This document shows, one piece after another, positions 1 to 6,940 of a DNA stretch of 7,131 nt. Position 1 is the stretch's first letter, and the number at the start of each line of letters is the position of its first letter. This stretch comes from an uncultured Lentisphaeria bacterium. GTDB taxonomy: Bacteria; Verrucomicrobiota; Lentisphaeria; Victivallales; Victivallaceae. The notes beneath the pieces were generated by a model. The model was given only the letters and a program-made list of their open reading frames with translations, was not told the origin of the DNA and did not search any database. The position numbers and the translations under genes were made by a program. The stretch is taken from NCBI GenBank assembly GCA_903821255.1, contig CAIJKT010000338.1, forward strand, positions 1-7,131, read 5' to 3'.

Positions 1-1966
1 CGCACTCGGTGATGATTTTTGCGTATTCGGTGCGTTTGTCGGTTGTAAGGTCTTTACGCTGAATAAGTTCAGCAAATCCAAGTATCCCGTTCATCGGCGT
101 TCTGATTTCATGCGACATGTTGGCCAGGAAGATTGATTTCAGCTTGTCAGATTTTTCCGCCTTTTCCTTGGCCGACACCAGTTCGTTCTCAAATCTTTTG
201 CGTTCGGTTATGTCCTGAATGTAAACGCAGGCATACTCGATAGTTCCAATCGAAAGGTAGTCCACGGTATATTCTATCGGGAAGGAAAGGCCTGTGACGC
301 TGTGCGTCTGTTCACTTTCCCCGCGGATTGTCTTGATTTCTTTTAAACTTTCCCAGATTGCCGCGACCGATTCTTTTTGCTTATTGTCATTGTTGTCAAT
401 AAACAGGACCGGAATGTTTTTCAATTCTTCGCGCGAGCATCCCACCCGGTTCACGGCGGCGGTATTGGCGTAGTGGCATGTGCCGTCGGGATTGCAGATG
501 AAAATCTCGATGGCGGAATTGTCCACCGCGAATTTGAGGATATTGCGTTCCGTTTCAATTTTCCTGCTTTCAGTCAGGTCGGAAAAGAAACCGACAGAGC
601 ATTTCCTGCCATCCAGTTCAATGGCCGATGCGTTGATTTCCGCCGGGATTATTACTCCGTCCTTTCTTTTGCATCTGGCCTCGGAGACAATTACTTTTTC
701 GCCGGGCGCAATCTTAAACCATTGGGAATCAAGTTCAAAACTGTCCTCCGGGTGAATATCCTTTAAGGATATCCGGAGAATTTCTTCGGGCGAATAATTG
801 AGCATCTGGCAGATGGTTTTGTTGGCATGTTTGATTTTGCCGTTCTCGCGGTCGATGACCAGAATACCTTCACCGGCGCCTTCAAACAGCGCCCGGTATC
901 TGCGCTCTGAATCATACAGCGCCTCTTCGACCCGGCGGGTTTCAGTTATGTCCTGAATTGTTCCGAAGGAGCGCACCGGCTTATTGCTGCTGTCATAAAT
1001 GTGGATGCCTCTTTCATGAACATATTTAACGGCGCCGTTTCTCAGCAGCAGACGATGCATGTGATTGAAAGAAGTCTTATTCTGCAGCGATTTCAGGAAT
1101 ACTTCCTCCACTCCTGCTCTGTCGTCCGGATGGATGTACTGCAGCGGAGCTTTTTGAGTGGGCGTAAAGGCGGCATCCTTGAACTGGATAATATTATAAA
1201 CCTGATTTGACCATGTCCAGACGGTCTGGTTGTGATCATACTCCCAGTGTCCGAGATGGGCGGTTTTTTCCGCTTCCTCCAGTCTTTCAGTATATTCTTT
1301 CAGCCGCTGCTGGGTTTTCACCCGGTTGTCAATATTGGTGTTGGTGCCGGTGATGCGCATCGGCTTGCCGGCCTTGTCCCATTCCACGACATGGCCGCGG
1401 CAGAGTACCCACAGCCAGCAGCTATTTTTGGTTTTCAGTCTGAATTCAAGCGAAAACGGCTCGCCGGCCTCAATGCAGGAATTCATGGACGCAAGGGTCC
1501 ACTCCCGGTCATCCGGATTGAGCATGCCGATCCACGTTTCCATGGTTACGGGAAACTCGTCCGGCTCATAACCGAGCATGGTGTAGCACTGCGGACTTAA
1601 AACGGAGGCATCGGCGGGAATCAGATAATTGAAAATGCCGTCATTCACGGCATTGATTGCTTCGCGGAGATTCTTTTCGCTGCGCCTCAAGGCTTCGCCG
1701 CGTTCCTGGCTTCGTTTGAGAAGCCAGCCGACCAGTACCCCGCCGACGATGCAGATTGCCATGAAGCTGAGGCGGTAGAACATTGAGTTCCTCGGGATGT
1801 CCCATATCAAAGAGTCAATGATGCTCAACGGTTCGTGGGAAAACATGAAGTTCAAGTCTTCTTTGAAATAGAAAATCTGGTAGACGGAGTCGGCAATCCA
1901 GAAAATAATTCCGAAAGCAAAAAAGATTCCGGTTGTTTTTATGATTGTTTTATTCGGCCTCATCAT
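1..1966 (-). CDS. Membrane-bound multi-PAS sensor histidine kinase, C-terminus cut by window edge
   Basis: An open frame runs without a stop from the ATG at 1966 to base 1, about 655 codons, and leaves the window. Seen in the translation: two hydrophobic segments (about residues 9-31 and 65-84) flank a short loop of about 35 residues. Four PAS-like units follow (about 97-216, 232-345, 352-468, 472-588); units 2, 3 and 4 end in the typical IQDITE/SDLTE/IQDITE motif. A charged, probably coiled-coil linker leads to a HisKA box FLANMSHEIRTPMNG, with the predicted phosphorylated His at residue 619. The ATP-binding domain, and any receiver domain, lie beyond the window. The role is inner-membrane autophosphorylation in response to a signal. 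The first ATG (1966) overlaps the upstream TGA as ATGA; the next ATG (1963) sits better behind GAGAG and is an alternative start. Overlap with the binding-protein gene implies translational coupling. No LOV cysteine motif is evident, so PAS ligands cannot be named. Confidence 0.93.
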   Translation of the reverse strand, partial: MMRPNKTIIKTTGIFFAFGIIFWIADSVYQIFYFKEDLNFMFSHEPLSIIDSLIWDIPRNSMFYRLSFMAICIVGGVLVGWLLKRSQERGEALRRSEKNLREAINAVNDGIFNYLIPADASVLSPQCYTMLGYEPDEFPVTMETWIGMLNPDDREWTLASMNSCIEAGEPFSLEFRLKTKNSCWLWVLCRGHVVEWDKAGKPMRITGTNTNIDNRVKTQQRLKEYTERLEEAEKTAHLGHWEYDHNQTVWTWSNQVYNIIQFKDAAFTPTQKAPLQYIHPDDRAGVEEVFLKSLQNKTSFNHMHRLLLRNGAVKYVHERGIHIYDSSNKPVRSFGTIQDITETRRVEEALYDSERRYRALFEGAGEGILVIDRENGKIKHANKTICQMLNYSPEEILRISLKDIHPEDSFELDSQWFKIAPGEKVIVSEARCKRKDGVIIPAEINASAIELDGRKCSVGFFSDLTESRKIETERNILKFAVDNSAIEIFICNPDGTCHYANTAAVNRVGCSREELKNIPVLFIDNNDNKQKESVAAIWESLKEIKTIRGESEQTHSVTGLSFPIEYTVDYLSIGTIEYACVYIQDITERKRFENELVSAKEKAEKSDKLKSIFLANMSHEIRTPMNGILGFAELIQRKDLTTDKRTEYAKIITEC

Positions 1967-3141
1967 TTTCTCTCTTTTGATTTAAACGTCAGATAATTAT
2001 TATCCGTGGCAAACAGCAGCCCGCGGGGAATTTTGTAATCAATTACTTTAGCCGTTGCATGATTGATGATCAGTTCGTACCGGTTGCTTATTATCTGATT
2101 TATGTCCCGCGGCAGCATTCCGTTGAATATCATGGCGATCGCTTCGGCATAATCAGCCGCGTTTTCCGCCGGGAACGTTCTGACGCCGAAAAGAACCCCG
2201 GCTTCAACAAACCGTTCGCCATACGGGCTCCAGGTCGGTATTTTATTTTTATGCACGGATTTCATTATTTCCAGCAGATAGGGGGTGTCTATTACTGCTG
2301 TTATCCAGATGGCATCGGCTTCTCTGGAAAGCTCCTCGTATGCTTTAAAAAGCACTCCGGCGGCTTCCGCCGGAGGAAGACTGCTGTATGAAACGGTCTT
2401 AGTCACCACTTCAAACTTCTTTTCACCGGAGGCTGATTTTAGTTCTTCAATATTACTGAACAGTTTGGTGTTGTCGGAAGGATCATAAACAACTCCGAGT
2501 TTCCTGAACCCGGTCAAAATATGAAACATTCTTATCTGCCTGGAAATTATTTCCGGATCGTATTTGGCGAATATGTGGGGAAAGGCCTGCTCGTCGTCCC
2601 TGATGATGCCGGCGGTCTTCGGGTTGATCGACGATATGACCAGAACTGGAACTTTATGCAGATTGGTGGACAGGTCCTGTCCGCTCCAGACGCCCAGCGC
2701 GATAAGCAGGTCAATATCTTTTGCGTCATTCAGCCGCGACAGTATTTCCCTGCGGTTATAACTCCTTTTACTGATCTGCCATTCGGACGACCAGTATGCG
2801 TTTTTGGCAAACATGAGATAATCGCTGCTGATATTGTCGCTGATATAATCCCAGCATTGCCTGGTTCCGGCATCTCTGCCAAGTCCCGCCCAGTTCACCG
2901 GTTTCAGCCACCCCAGCCGGGCCAGACCGTCAACGGAAGCTTTCAGGATTTGCGTATTATGACTGTCTTCCCCTGATTGCAGATAGGCAATGTTCCATTT
3001 GCGTCCGTTGTTTAAACGCGGGGCGCTGGATACTTTTTCTTCCTGGCCGGTTTCGGAGAAAATAATCAGCACGGCGGCAATGGCAAATATCAATATCAGC
3101 ATAACAGAAAAAACTGTCAATTTCTTGTTCAAAACAGCCAC
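1963..3141 (-). CDS. Membrane-anchored periplasmic substrate-binding protein (ABC_sub_bind-like)
   Basis: The 392-residue product begins with a basic stretch and one hydrophobic segment (about residues 9-28) with no lipobox cysteine, so it is probably a signal anchor or uncleaved signal peptide holding the protein on the outer face of the inner membrane. From about residue 48 it reads as a two-lobed type I binding protein: an opening beta strand (WNIAYLQSGED), a hinge-type strand VPVLVISSINPKTAG (164-178), a second-lobe start FRKLGVVYDPSDN (212-224), DAIWITAVIDTP (276-287) and KIPTWSPYG (300-308). These positions match the ABC_sub_bind (PF04392-type) pattern. The ligand is not readable from sequence. 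No permease or ATPase gene is adjacent; the downstream kinase overlaps it by 4 bases, pointing to a sensory rather than transport role. The start is uncertain: GTG at 3141 abuts a GAAAGG sequence, whereas TTG at 3132 lies 9 bases from it and keeps the same protein minus three residues. Confidence 0.85.
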   Translation of the reverse strand: MAVLNKKLTVFSVMLILIFAIAAVLIIFSETGQEEKVSSAPRLNNGRKWNIAYLQSGEDSHNTQILKASVDGLARLGWLKPVNWAGLGRDAGTRQCWDYISDNISSDYLMFAKNAYWSSEWQISKRSYNRREILSRLNDAKDIDLLIALGVWSGQDLSTNLHKVPVLVISSINPKTAGIIRDDEQAFPHIFAKYDPEIISRQIRMFHILTGFRKLGVVYDPSDNTKLFSNIEELKSASGEKKFEVVTKTVSYSSLPPAEAAGVLFKAYEELSREADAIWITAVIDTPYLLEIMKSVHKNKIPTWSPYGERFVEAGVLFGVRTFPAENAADYAEAIAMIFNGMLPRDINQIISNRYELIINHATAKVIDYKIPRGLLFATDNNYLTFKSKERK

Positions 3142-3147
3142 CCTTTC
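3142..3147 (-). promoter_or_regulatory. Shine-Dalgarno-like GAAAGG that questions the GTG start
   Basis: On the minus strand GAAAGG directly abuts the GTG at 3141, too close for normal initiation there, but is 9 bases from an in-frame TTG at 3132-3130. The spacing favours TTG as the real start of the binding protein. No ATG in frame is available nearby. Confidence 0.45.
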
Positions 3148-3193
3148 AAAGCCGGTATGAGATTTGTCATATTTTAAAACACAAATTCAATTT

Positions 3194-3222
3194 ATTATAG
3201 TATTTCCCAAGCTTAAATTCAA
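3194..3222 (-). promoter_or_regulatory. Sigma70-like promoter for the binding-protein/kinase pair
   Basis: On the minus strand TTGAAT (3222-3217) and a perfect TATAAT (3199-3194) are separated by exactly 17 bases. Transcription would start near 3187, giving a leader of roughly 45-55 bases before the binding-protein start. It lies in the 126-bp gap after the GH9 stop codon, so the sensory pair can be transcribed independently of the GH9 gene, although no strong terminator blocks read-through. Confidence 0.6.
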
Positions 3223-3267
3223 GTATTCATGACGCTTGAGGCGCGCAATATCTGATAATAATCAGGG

Positions 3268-6200
3268 CTAAGGCTGGAACAGGTAGCCGTTCATTTCGCT
3301 GAGATGCTCCGCCGGTTTGCGGTTTTTCCATTCGGCAGGCGGGCGCCAGCCGTCCGGCAGCAGGCAGCCGAGGCATGCCGCGCACGGGGATATCGTCTCC
3401 CATACCGTGAATTCATTCTGCTCAACCGCATAGCCCTCGATGTTGGCGAAACGCCGCCACACCGGATAGAACTTGTTCATTGCCGCCGTCATTTCATCAA
3501 TATCCATATTCCGCCCTTTGGCAATTGATTCCGGCATCAGGCAGATGTTCAGACCGGGGAAGTCATGATCCCGGCGCGGCTCGTAGCGCAGTGCGTAAAT
3601 CATGGTCTTGGCGTTGTAATGCACATTGAAAGTATAAGTGTAAAGCGAAATTCCCGGCAGCGGCTCAAGGATTCCGTCCGTGTCGGAGGGAATCGACAGC
3701 AGTCTCACCGGATAGTTTTTGCCGAGTCCGGTGGTCAGCGAACGGCCCATGGGGTTGGCGCCGCACAGCCAGTCATTCAGCAGCAGCGCGGCATCCCGGT
3801 ACTTCTTGTTGCCGGTAATGCGGTATGCCGCAATGAAATACCGCCCTTTGTTGAACGGGATTGCGCCGCCCCAGCTTAGATCGCGGAAGTAGGCATGATT
3901 GGTCGGCCAGTTTAAGTTGCGGTACGCCAGAGCATTCTGGTTGTCAAGCCATTGATCCGCCTGTCTGAGCATTTCCGCACTGTAGATTCTTGCGAAGTGC
4001 GGGAATAAATCCTGCGCCAGAAAGAGTTCCATCAGGAAAAACGGCGTCCTGGGATACTCCGTTTCCTGCAGCGCCGACTCGAATGCATGCTGACTCAGAT
4101 AAGCTTTGTACTTGCTGTCAGAGGTGTAGAGGTAAAGATTCAGCGCCGCTTTGAATAATTCAATCCTGGAGATTTGCGGAGATTCCGAATATTTATATTC
4201 GACATATTTCTTGTCGTCCGTCAGATGCTTCCAGGAGAATTTTACCGTATTTTCAGGATTGACGGCATACTCGAACGCCTTTTCCGAGGATTTGAAATAG
4301 AGATCGGCCTTTTCCAGTGCGCCGCATTGCCTGTACGCCCGGGCGAGCATGGCTGAATACGACGCATACTGGATCGTGCCCCAGCGGGTGGGCAGGCCCA
4401 CATAATAACGCTGGGTGTCAGTGGCGGGGTTGATGAATTTCGGGTGACTGTCGGCTTCCAGCCAGCAGCCGACTCCGCCCTTTGACGTCTGGGCGCGCCG
4501 CCAGAGTTCAATCCCCCAGGCGGCTTCATCAATGATATCGGGAATGCCGTTGCCGGATTCCGGAATGTCGAGCTGACCGTCTGAAAACTTCGCCGGGAAC
4601 ATGAGATACGCGGTGAGCAGATCTTCGACGATCCTGAAGTGATAGGAACGCCTGTCGTAATCCGCAGCATCCCACCAGCCGCCATGCACATCCGGCAGTT
4701 TCGTGCTGGTAGCGGTTTCCCGGATGACGTTGAAATGCTCCAGGCTGACCGGTTTCCCGTTTTCATCCGTGTAGCCGTAGCCCTGTTTATTCTCCGTATC
4801 GTAGTCGCCGGCGTTCGGTGAAAATCCGCCGACCCAGCTTTCCATATGATCGGGATTCATCAGCCAGTTGGTCTGCGGCGGACCTTTTCTGATGCCGGAG
4901 CGCTGATGGAAAAGCCCTCTGGTGTGCGTATAAAAGGCCATGCCGACGGCATCGCCGCCGATTTCAAAACTCCAGGAACGGCCGACCCCGGGAATCATGA
5001 TGTGATATTTGCCTGGTGTGGTGAATTTTGAAAAATCCATCTCGTAGACGTCTTCGCCGTTCAAGGGTACAATTTCGTTTCTGCTGCCGGTGTAATACTG
5101 CTCCTTCATCCGCAGTTTAATCTGTCCGGAAAATGCATTGCCGCCGGTGGCCTCGTCAACCATGTAAAACGTCTGCCCCGCAAAGTTTGATAAGTCAAGC
5201 GGTCCCAGCGGTCCCAGCCAGGCTCCCAGGTAGGCGTATTTTCTGCCGGCGTCCGGCAGATAACCGACCTGGTTCACTTTGATTGCCTGGGATATGATGG
5301 TGTTTTCATCATAGACAAACGAGGTTTCTTCGCCCTGTCTGGTTTTTACCGTGTACCTGGTTCCGTTTTTCAGCGGTTCGGCCAGTTTCAGATAGGCAAA
5401 ATGGGCGACCGCCGCGCTGTTCACCTTTGTCTCTTCGCCGGTGGCAATAATCGGTACCCGCATCTGGCCGACTGCGTTGATCCAGTAGGAGTTGTCGATG
5501 ATTTTCAGCGGTTCGCCATTGCCGCCGGAAAGCTGGAAGTTATTGACGTCTTCAAAATTGCGCTTGATAATCGGGCGGTATTCGCTCATGACCTCCAGCG
5601 CGGCGAAATTGTAATGGAAGTCATAGGACCACCGGGCGACTCTGATATCCCCGCTGTCGAGTCTTTTGAGAAAATCGCCGCATTCAATTTTGAATCTGCC
5701 GCACAGAAATTCATTGTAGTCGCCGACAATGCAAATCCATTGATTGGTAATGAAATGCACCGCAAGCGAACCCTTGATCGGGAAATTCAGTTCTTTCGGC
5801 TTTTTACGCCGGACAAAGTCGATGGCGTTGCCGATTCCAGGCTTGGCAACGGTGAGCGCCACCGGATTGGAGGACGCCTGCTGCGGAGTCCCTCTCAGCT
5901 TCGCTTCCTCTTTTATTTCGTCCGGCGCCAGCGCCCGTTTGAAAACTTTCACTTCATCTATCCTGAGTCCGGCGGCCTGCTTCCCTTCAGTAATGCCCAG
6001 CACGAAATTGCCGTAGGAATCAAGCCTTTGCAGCGGCGACCGGTAAACTTCAATGCCGTCAATGTATACCCGGTATTCGTTGTTTTCTCTTGCCGCCGGC
6101 ACGGTCATGGCATAATGATGCCAGCGGTTGTCGTCCAGCCGCTGATACTTCCTGTCTATTGTCGTACCCACTTTGGTATAGATCGTTCCCCAGGGGGAGA

Positions 6201-6585
6201 AAAACAATGCCGCCGGCTTTCGGTGCTGGGATGAGCCGCAGCCGAAATCGGCGGAATGATAGTCATTGCCCGCGTCTGGTTTGCATACGAAACCGCAGAT
6301 GGTGAAGCCGGTCTTGTTGCTCAGCGGCAGTACGGGGCCGGACGCTCCGCCCTTTTTGTCATCCGGTATGACCGGGCCGAAACAACTGTTGTTTTCAGGA
6401 AGCACCGTGCTGTCCGGGGAAAACTGATTATTGGCGGACAGCGACTTTAGATGATAGTTGTTGCCGGATGAATCATTGAAATTGCCGTCAAGTTTATACC
6501 ACGCGATGAGGTCTTTCTGGCGGTCTCCGCAGAATCCGGAAACAGCAAAACAGAACAACAGGACTGGAAGAATGATTTTTTGCAT
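3268..6585 (-). CDS. Exported LamG-domain glycoside hydrolase family 9 protein
   Basis: The 1105-residue product starts with a signal peptide (about residues 1-20, ending SGFCG; not a convincing lipobox because Phe precedes Cys). Domains in order: a LamG/concanavalin-like domain (about 25-232, with IAWYKLDGNFNDSSG, RWHHYAMTV and IDEVKVFKRALAPDEI); a region of about 200 residues that I do not recognise (233-433); an Ig-like CelD_N domain starting at VNQVGYLP (437) and ending near 543; and a GH9 (alpha/alpha)6 catalytic domain to the C-terminus. GH9 signatures: GGWWDAADYD with Asp639 and Asp642 at the catalytic-base/nucleophilic-water positions, CGANPMGRSLTTGLG around Asn944, and NEFTVWE with Glu1058 as likely catalytic acid. 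GH9 enzymes hydrolyse beta-1,4-glucans and related chains by inversion, but the exact substrate is not predictable here. The His-His-Arg segment usual after the NPxGxS motif is missing. The ATG at 6585 has only a weak ribosome-binding site (GGTAAG) yet leads straight into the signal peptide. The closest downstream gene is the binding protein, 126 bp away. Confidence 0.9.
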   Translation of the reverse strand: MQKIILPVLLFCFAVSGFCGDRQKDLIAWYKLDGNFNDSSGNNYHLKSLSANNQFSPDSTVLPENNSCFGPVIPDDKKGGASGPVLPLSNKTGFTICGFVCKPDAGNDYHSADFGCGSSQHRKPAALFFSPWGTIYTKVGTTIDRKYQRLDDNRWHHYAMTVPAARENNEYRVYIDGIEVYRSPLQRLDSYGNFVLGITEGKQAAGLRIDEVKVFKRALAPDEIKEEAKLRGTPQQASSNPVALTVAKPGIGNAIDFVRRKKPKELNFPIKGSLAVHFITNQWICIVGDYNEFLCGRFKIECGDFLKRLDSGDIRVARWSYDFHYNFAALEVMSEYRPIIKRNFEDVNNFQLSGGNGEPLKIIDNSYWINAVGQMRVPIIATGEETKVNSAAVAHFAYLKLAEPLKNGTRYTVKTRQGEETSFVYDENTIISQAIKVNQVGYLPDAGRKYAYLGAWLGPLGPLDLSNFAGQTFYMVDEATGGNAFSGQIKLRMKEQYYTGSRNEIVPLNGEDVYEMDFSKFTTPGKYHIMIPGVGRSWSFEIGGDAVGMAFYTHTRGLFHQRSGIRKGPPQTNWLMNPDHMESWVGGFSPNAGDYDTENKQGYGYTDENGKPVSLEHFNVIRETATSTKLPDVHGGWWDAADYDRRSYHFRIVEDLLTAYLMFPAKFSDGQLDIPESGNGIPDIIDEAAWGIELWRRAQTSKGGVGCWLEADSHPKFINPATDTQRYYVGLPTRWGTIQYASYSAMLARAYRQCGALEKADLYFKSSEKAFEYAVNPENTVKFSWKHLTDDKKYVEYKYSESPQISRIELFKAALNLYLYTSDSKYKAYLSQHAFESALQETEYPRTPFFLMELFLAQDLFPHFARIYSAEMLRQADQWLDNQNALAYRNLNWPTNHAYFRDLSWGGAIPFNKGRYFIAAYRITGNKKYRDAALLLNDWLCGANPMGRSLTTGLGKNYPVRLLSIPSDTDGILEPLPGISLYTYTFNVHYNAKTMIYALRYEPRRDHDFPGLNICLMPESIAKGRNMDIDEMTAAMNKFYPVWRRFANIEGYAVEQNEFTVWETISPCAACLGCLLPDGWRPPAEWKNRKPAEHLSEMNGYLFQP
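5201..5219 (-). repeat. Two-copy 9-bp tandem repeat inside the GH9 gene
   Basis: The plus strand reads ggtcccagc twice in a row (followed by another partial match, caggctcccagg). It encodes the GPLGPL stretch early in the Ig-like domain. It looks like a small in-frame duplication and keeps the frame. Confidence 0.6.
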
Positions 6586-6616
6586 ATTACTTACCGGTTA
6601 TGATAATGATTCTCTC

Positions 6617-6632
6617 TATAGAATTTACTATA
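6617..6632 (-). promoter_or_regulatory. Inverted repeat TATAG-N6-CTATA containing the likely -10 box of the GH9 gene
   Basis: TATAG (6617-6621) and CTATA (6628-6632) are separated by six bases. On the minus strand the right half supplies TATAGT (6632-6627), one mismatch from the -10 consensus, placed about 42 bases upstream of the GH9 start codon. No good -35 box is found at 16-18 bases, so the promoter may depend on an activator or another sigma factor. The inverted repeat could be an operator. Confidence 0.3.
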
Positions 6633-6679
6633 TTACGGCGTGAATTCAATCATTTAACAGATAAGATGAAGCAAAAAAC

Positions 6680-6726
6680 ATCCCGGTAGCGCCGGCTTGT
6701 CCGCCTTTGGAGAATCGTCTGACCGG
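6680..6726. other. GC-rich island in AT-rich intergenic DNA
   Basis: The segment holding ggtagcgccggcttgtccgc and gaccggc stands out in composition from the AT-rich DNA on both sides. On the minus strand it reads PVRRFSKGGQAGATG in one frame. It could be a fragment of an interspersed repeat or the tail of a decayed gene; only a genome-wide copy count would tell. Confidence 0.3.
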
Positions 6727-6815
6727 CATTGTGTATTTTTTATATTCGAAGATTCCGCCATTCTCCGTATTAGGACTACTTATAGTCATTATAGACTCAT
6801 TTGCAACTGTTTTTT

Positions 6816-6856
6816 TCGTGTTTTTGGTGCGACTTTTTTGTAACCAAAAATCACGA
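6816..6856 (+). repeat. Imperfect 13-bp inverted repeat (hairpin) followed by T5
   Basis: TCGTGTTTTTGGT (6816-6828) pairs with ACCAAAAATCACGA (6843-6856), all 13 positions with a single bulged T, around a 14-base loop. On the plus strand it is followed immediately by TTTTT (6857-6861), so it has the form of an intrinsic terminator, though the stem is AT-rich and no plus-strand gene precedes it in the window. It could also act as a protein-binding site or end a small RNA. Confidence 0.45.
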
Positions 6857-6875
6857 TTTTTACAGACATAAAATG

Positions 6876-6885
6876 TTGTATACAA
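6876..6885. repeat. 10-bp palindrome TTGTATACAA
   Basis: A perfect palindrome about 110 bp upstream of the HTH gene. Possible dimeric regulator half-site pair, but short palindromes of this kind arise by chance in AT-rich DNA. Confidence 0.25.
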
Positions 6886-6916
6886 AGTATTAACATATCT
6901 GCTGCACACCTTTCTA

Positions 6917-6940
6917 TTGACAAATTTACTAATTAGTAAA
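6917..6940 (+). promoter_or_regulatory. TTGACA box followed by a perfect 16-bp palindrome, candidate operator of the HTH gene
   Basis: A consensus -35 hexamer TTGACA (6917-6922) is followed two bases later by TTTACTAATTAGTAAA (6925-6940), perfectly self-complementary. No good -10 hexamer is found at 16-18 bases (the bases there read AAGCAC), so the promoter part is uncertain. A dimeric repressor bound to the palindrome would sit across the spacer of a promoter using this -35 box. The start codon of the HTH gene is 57 bases downstream of the palindrome. Confidence 0.4.

Noticed and set aside
377..1600. Several plus-strand open frames of 69-129 codons
   Set aside because: They are antisense to the kinase frame, which carries clear PAS and HisKA motifs; they show no motifs or ribosome-binding sites.
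3252..3265. Inverted repeat CTGATAATAATCAG just after the GH9 stop codon, as a terminator
   Set aside because: The stem is only five base pairs and no T tract follows on the minus strand, so it is too weak to call a terminator.
4242..4766. A 174-codon minus-strand open frame in another frame of the GH9 gene
   Set aside because: It overlaps the GH9 catalytic core, whose motifs lie in the other frame; its composition (rich in Arg, Ser, Pro) is typical of an out-of-frame reading.
5401..6234. A 277-codon plus-strand open frame
   Set aside because: It is the antisense shadow of the LamG and unknown modules of the GH9 gene and has no recognisable domain or signal peptide.
6788..6793. TATAAT on the minus strand as a distal GH9 promoter
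   Set aside because: No -35 box is present at 16-18 bases (only an A tract), and the leader would be about 195 bases.
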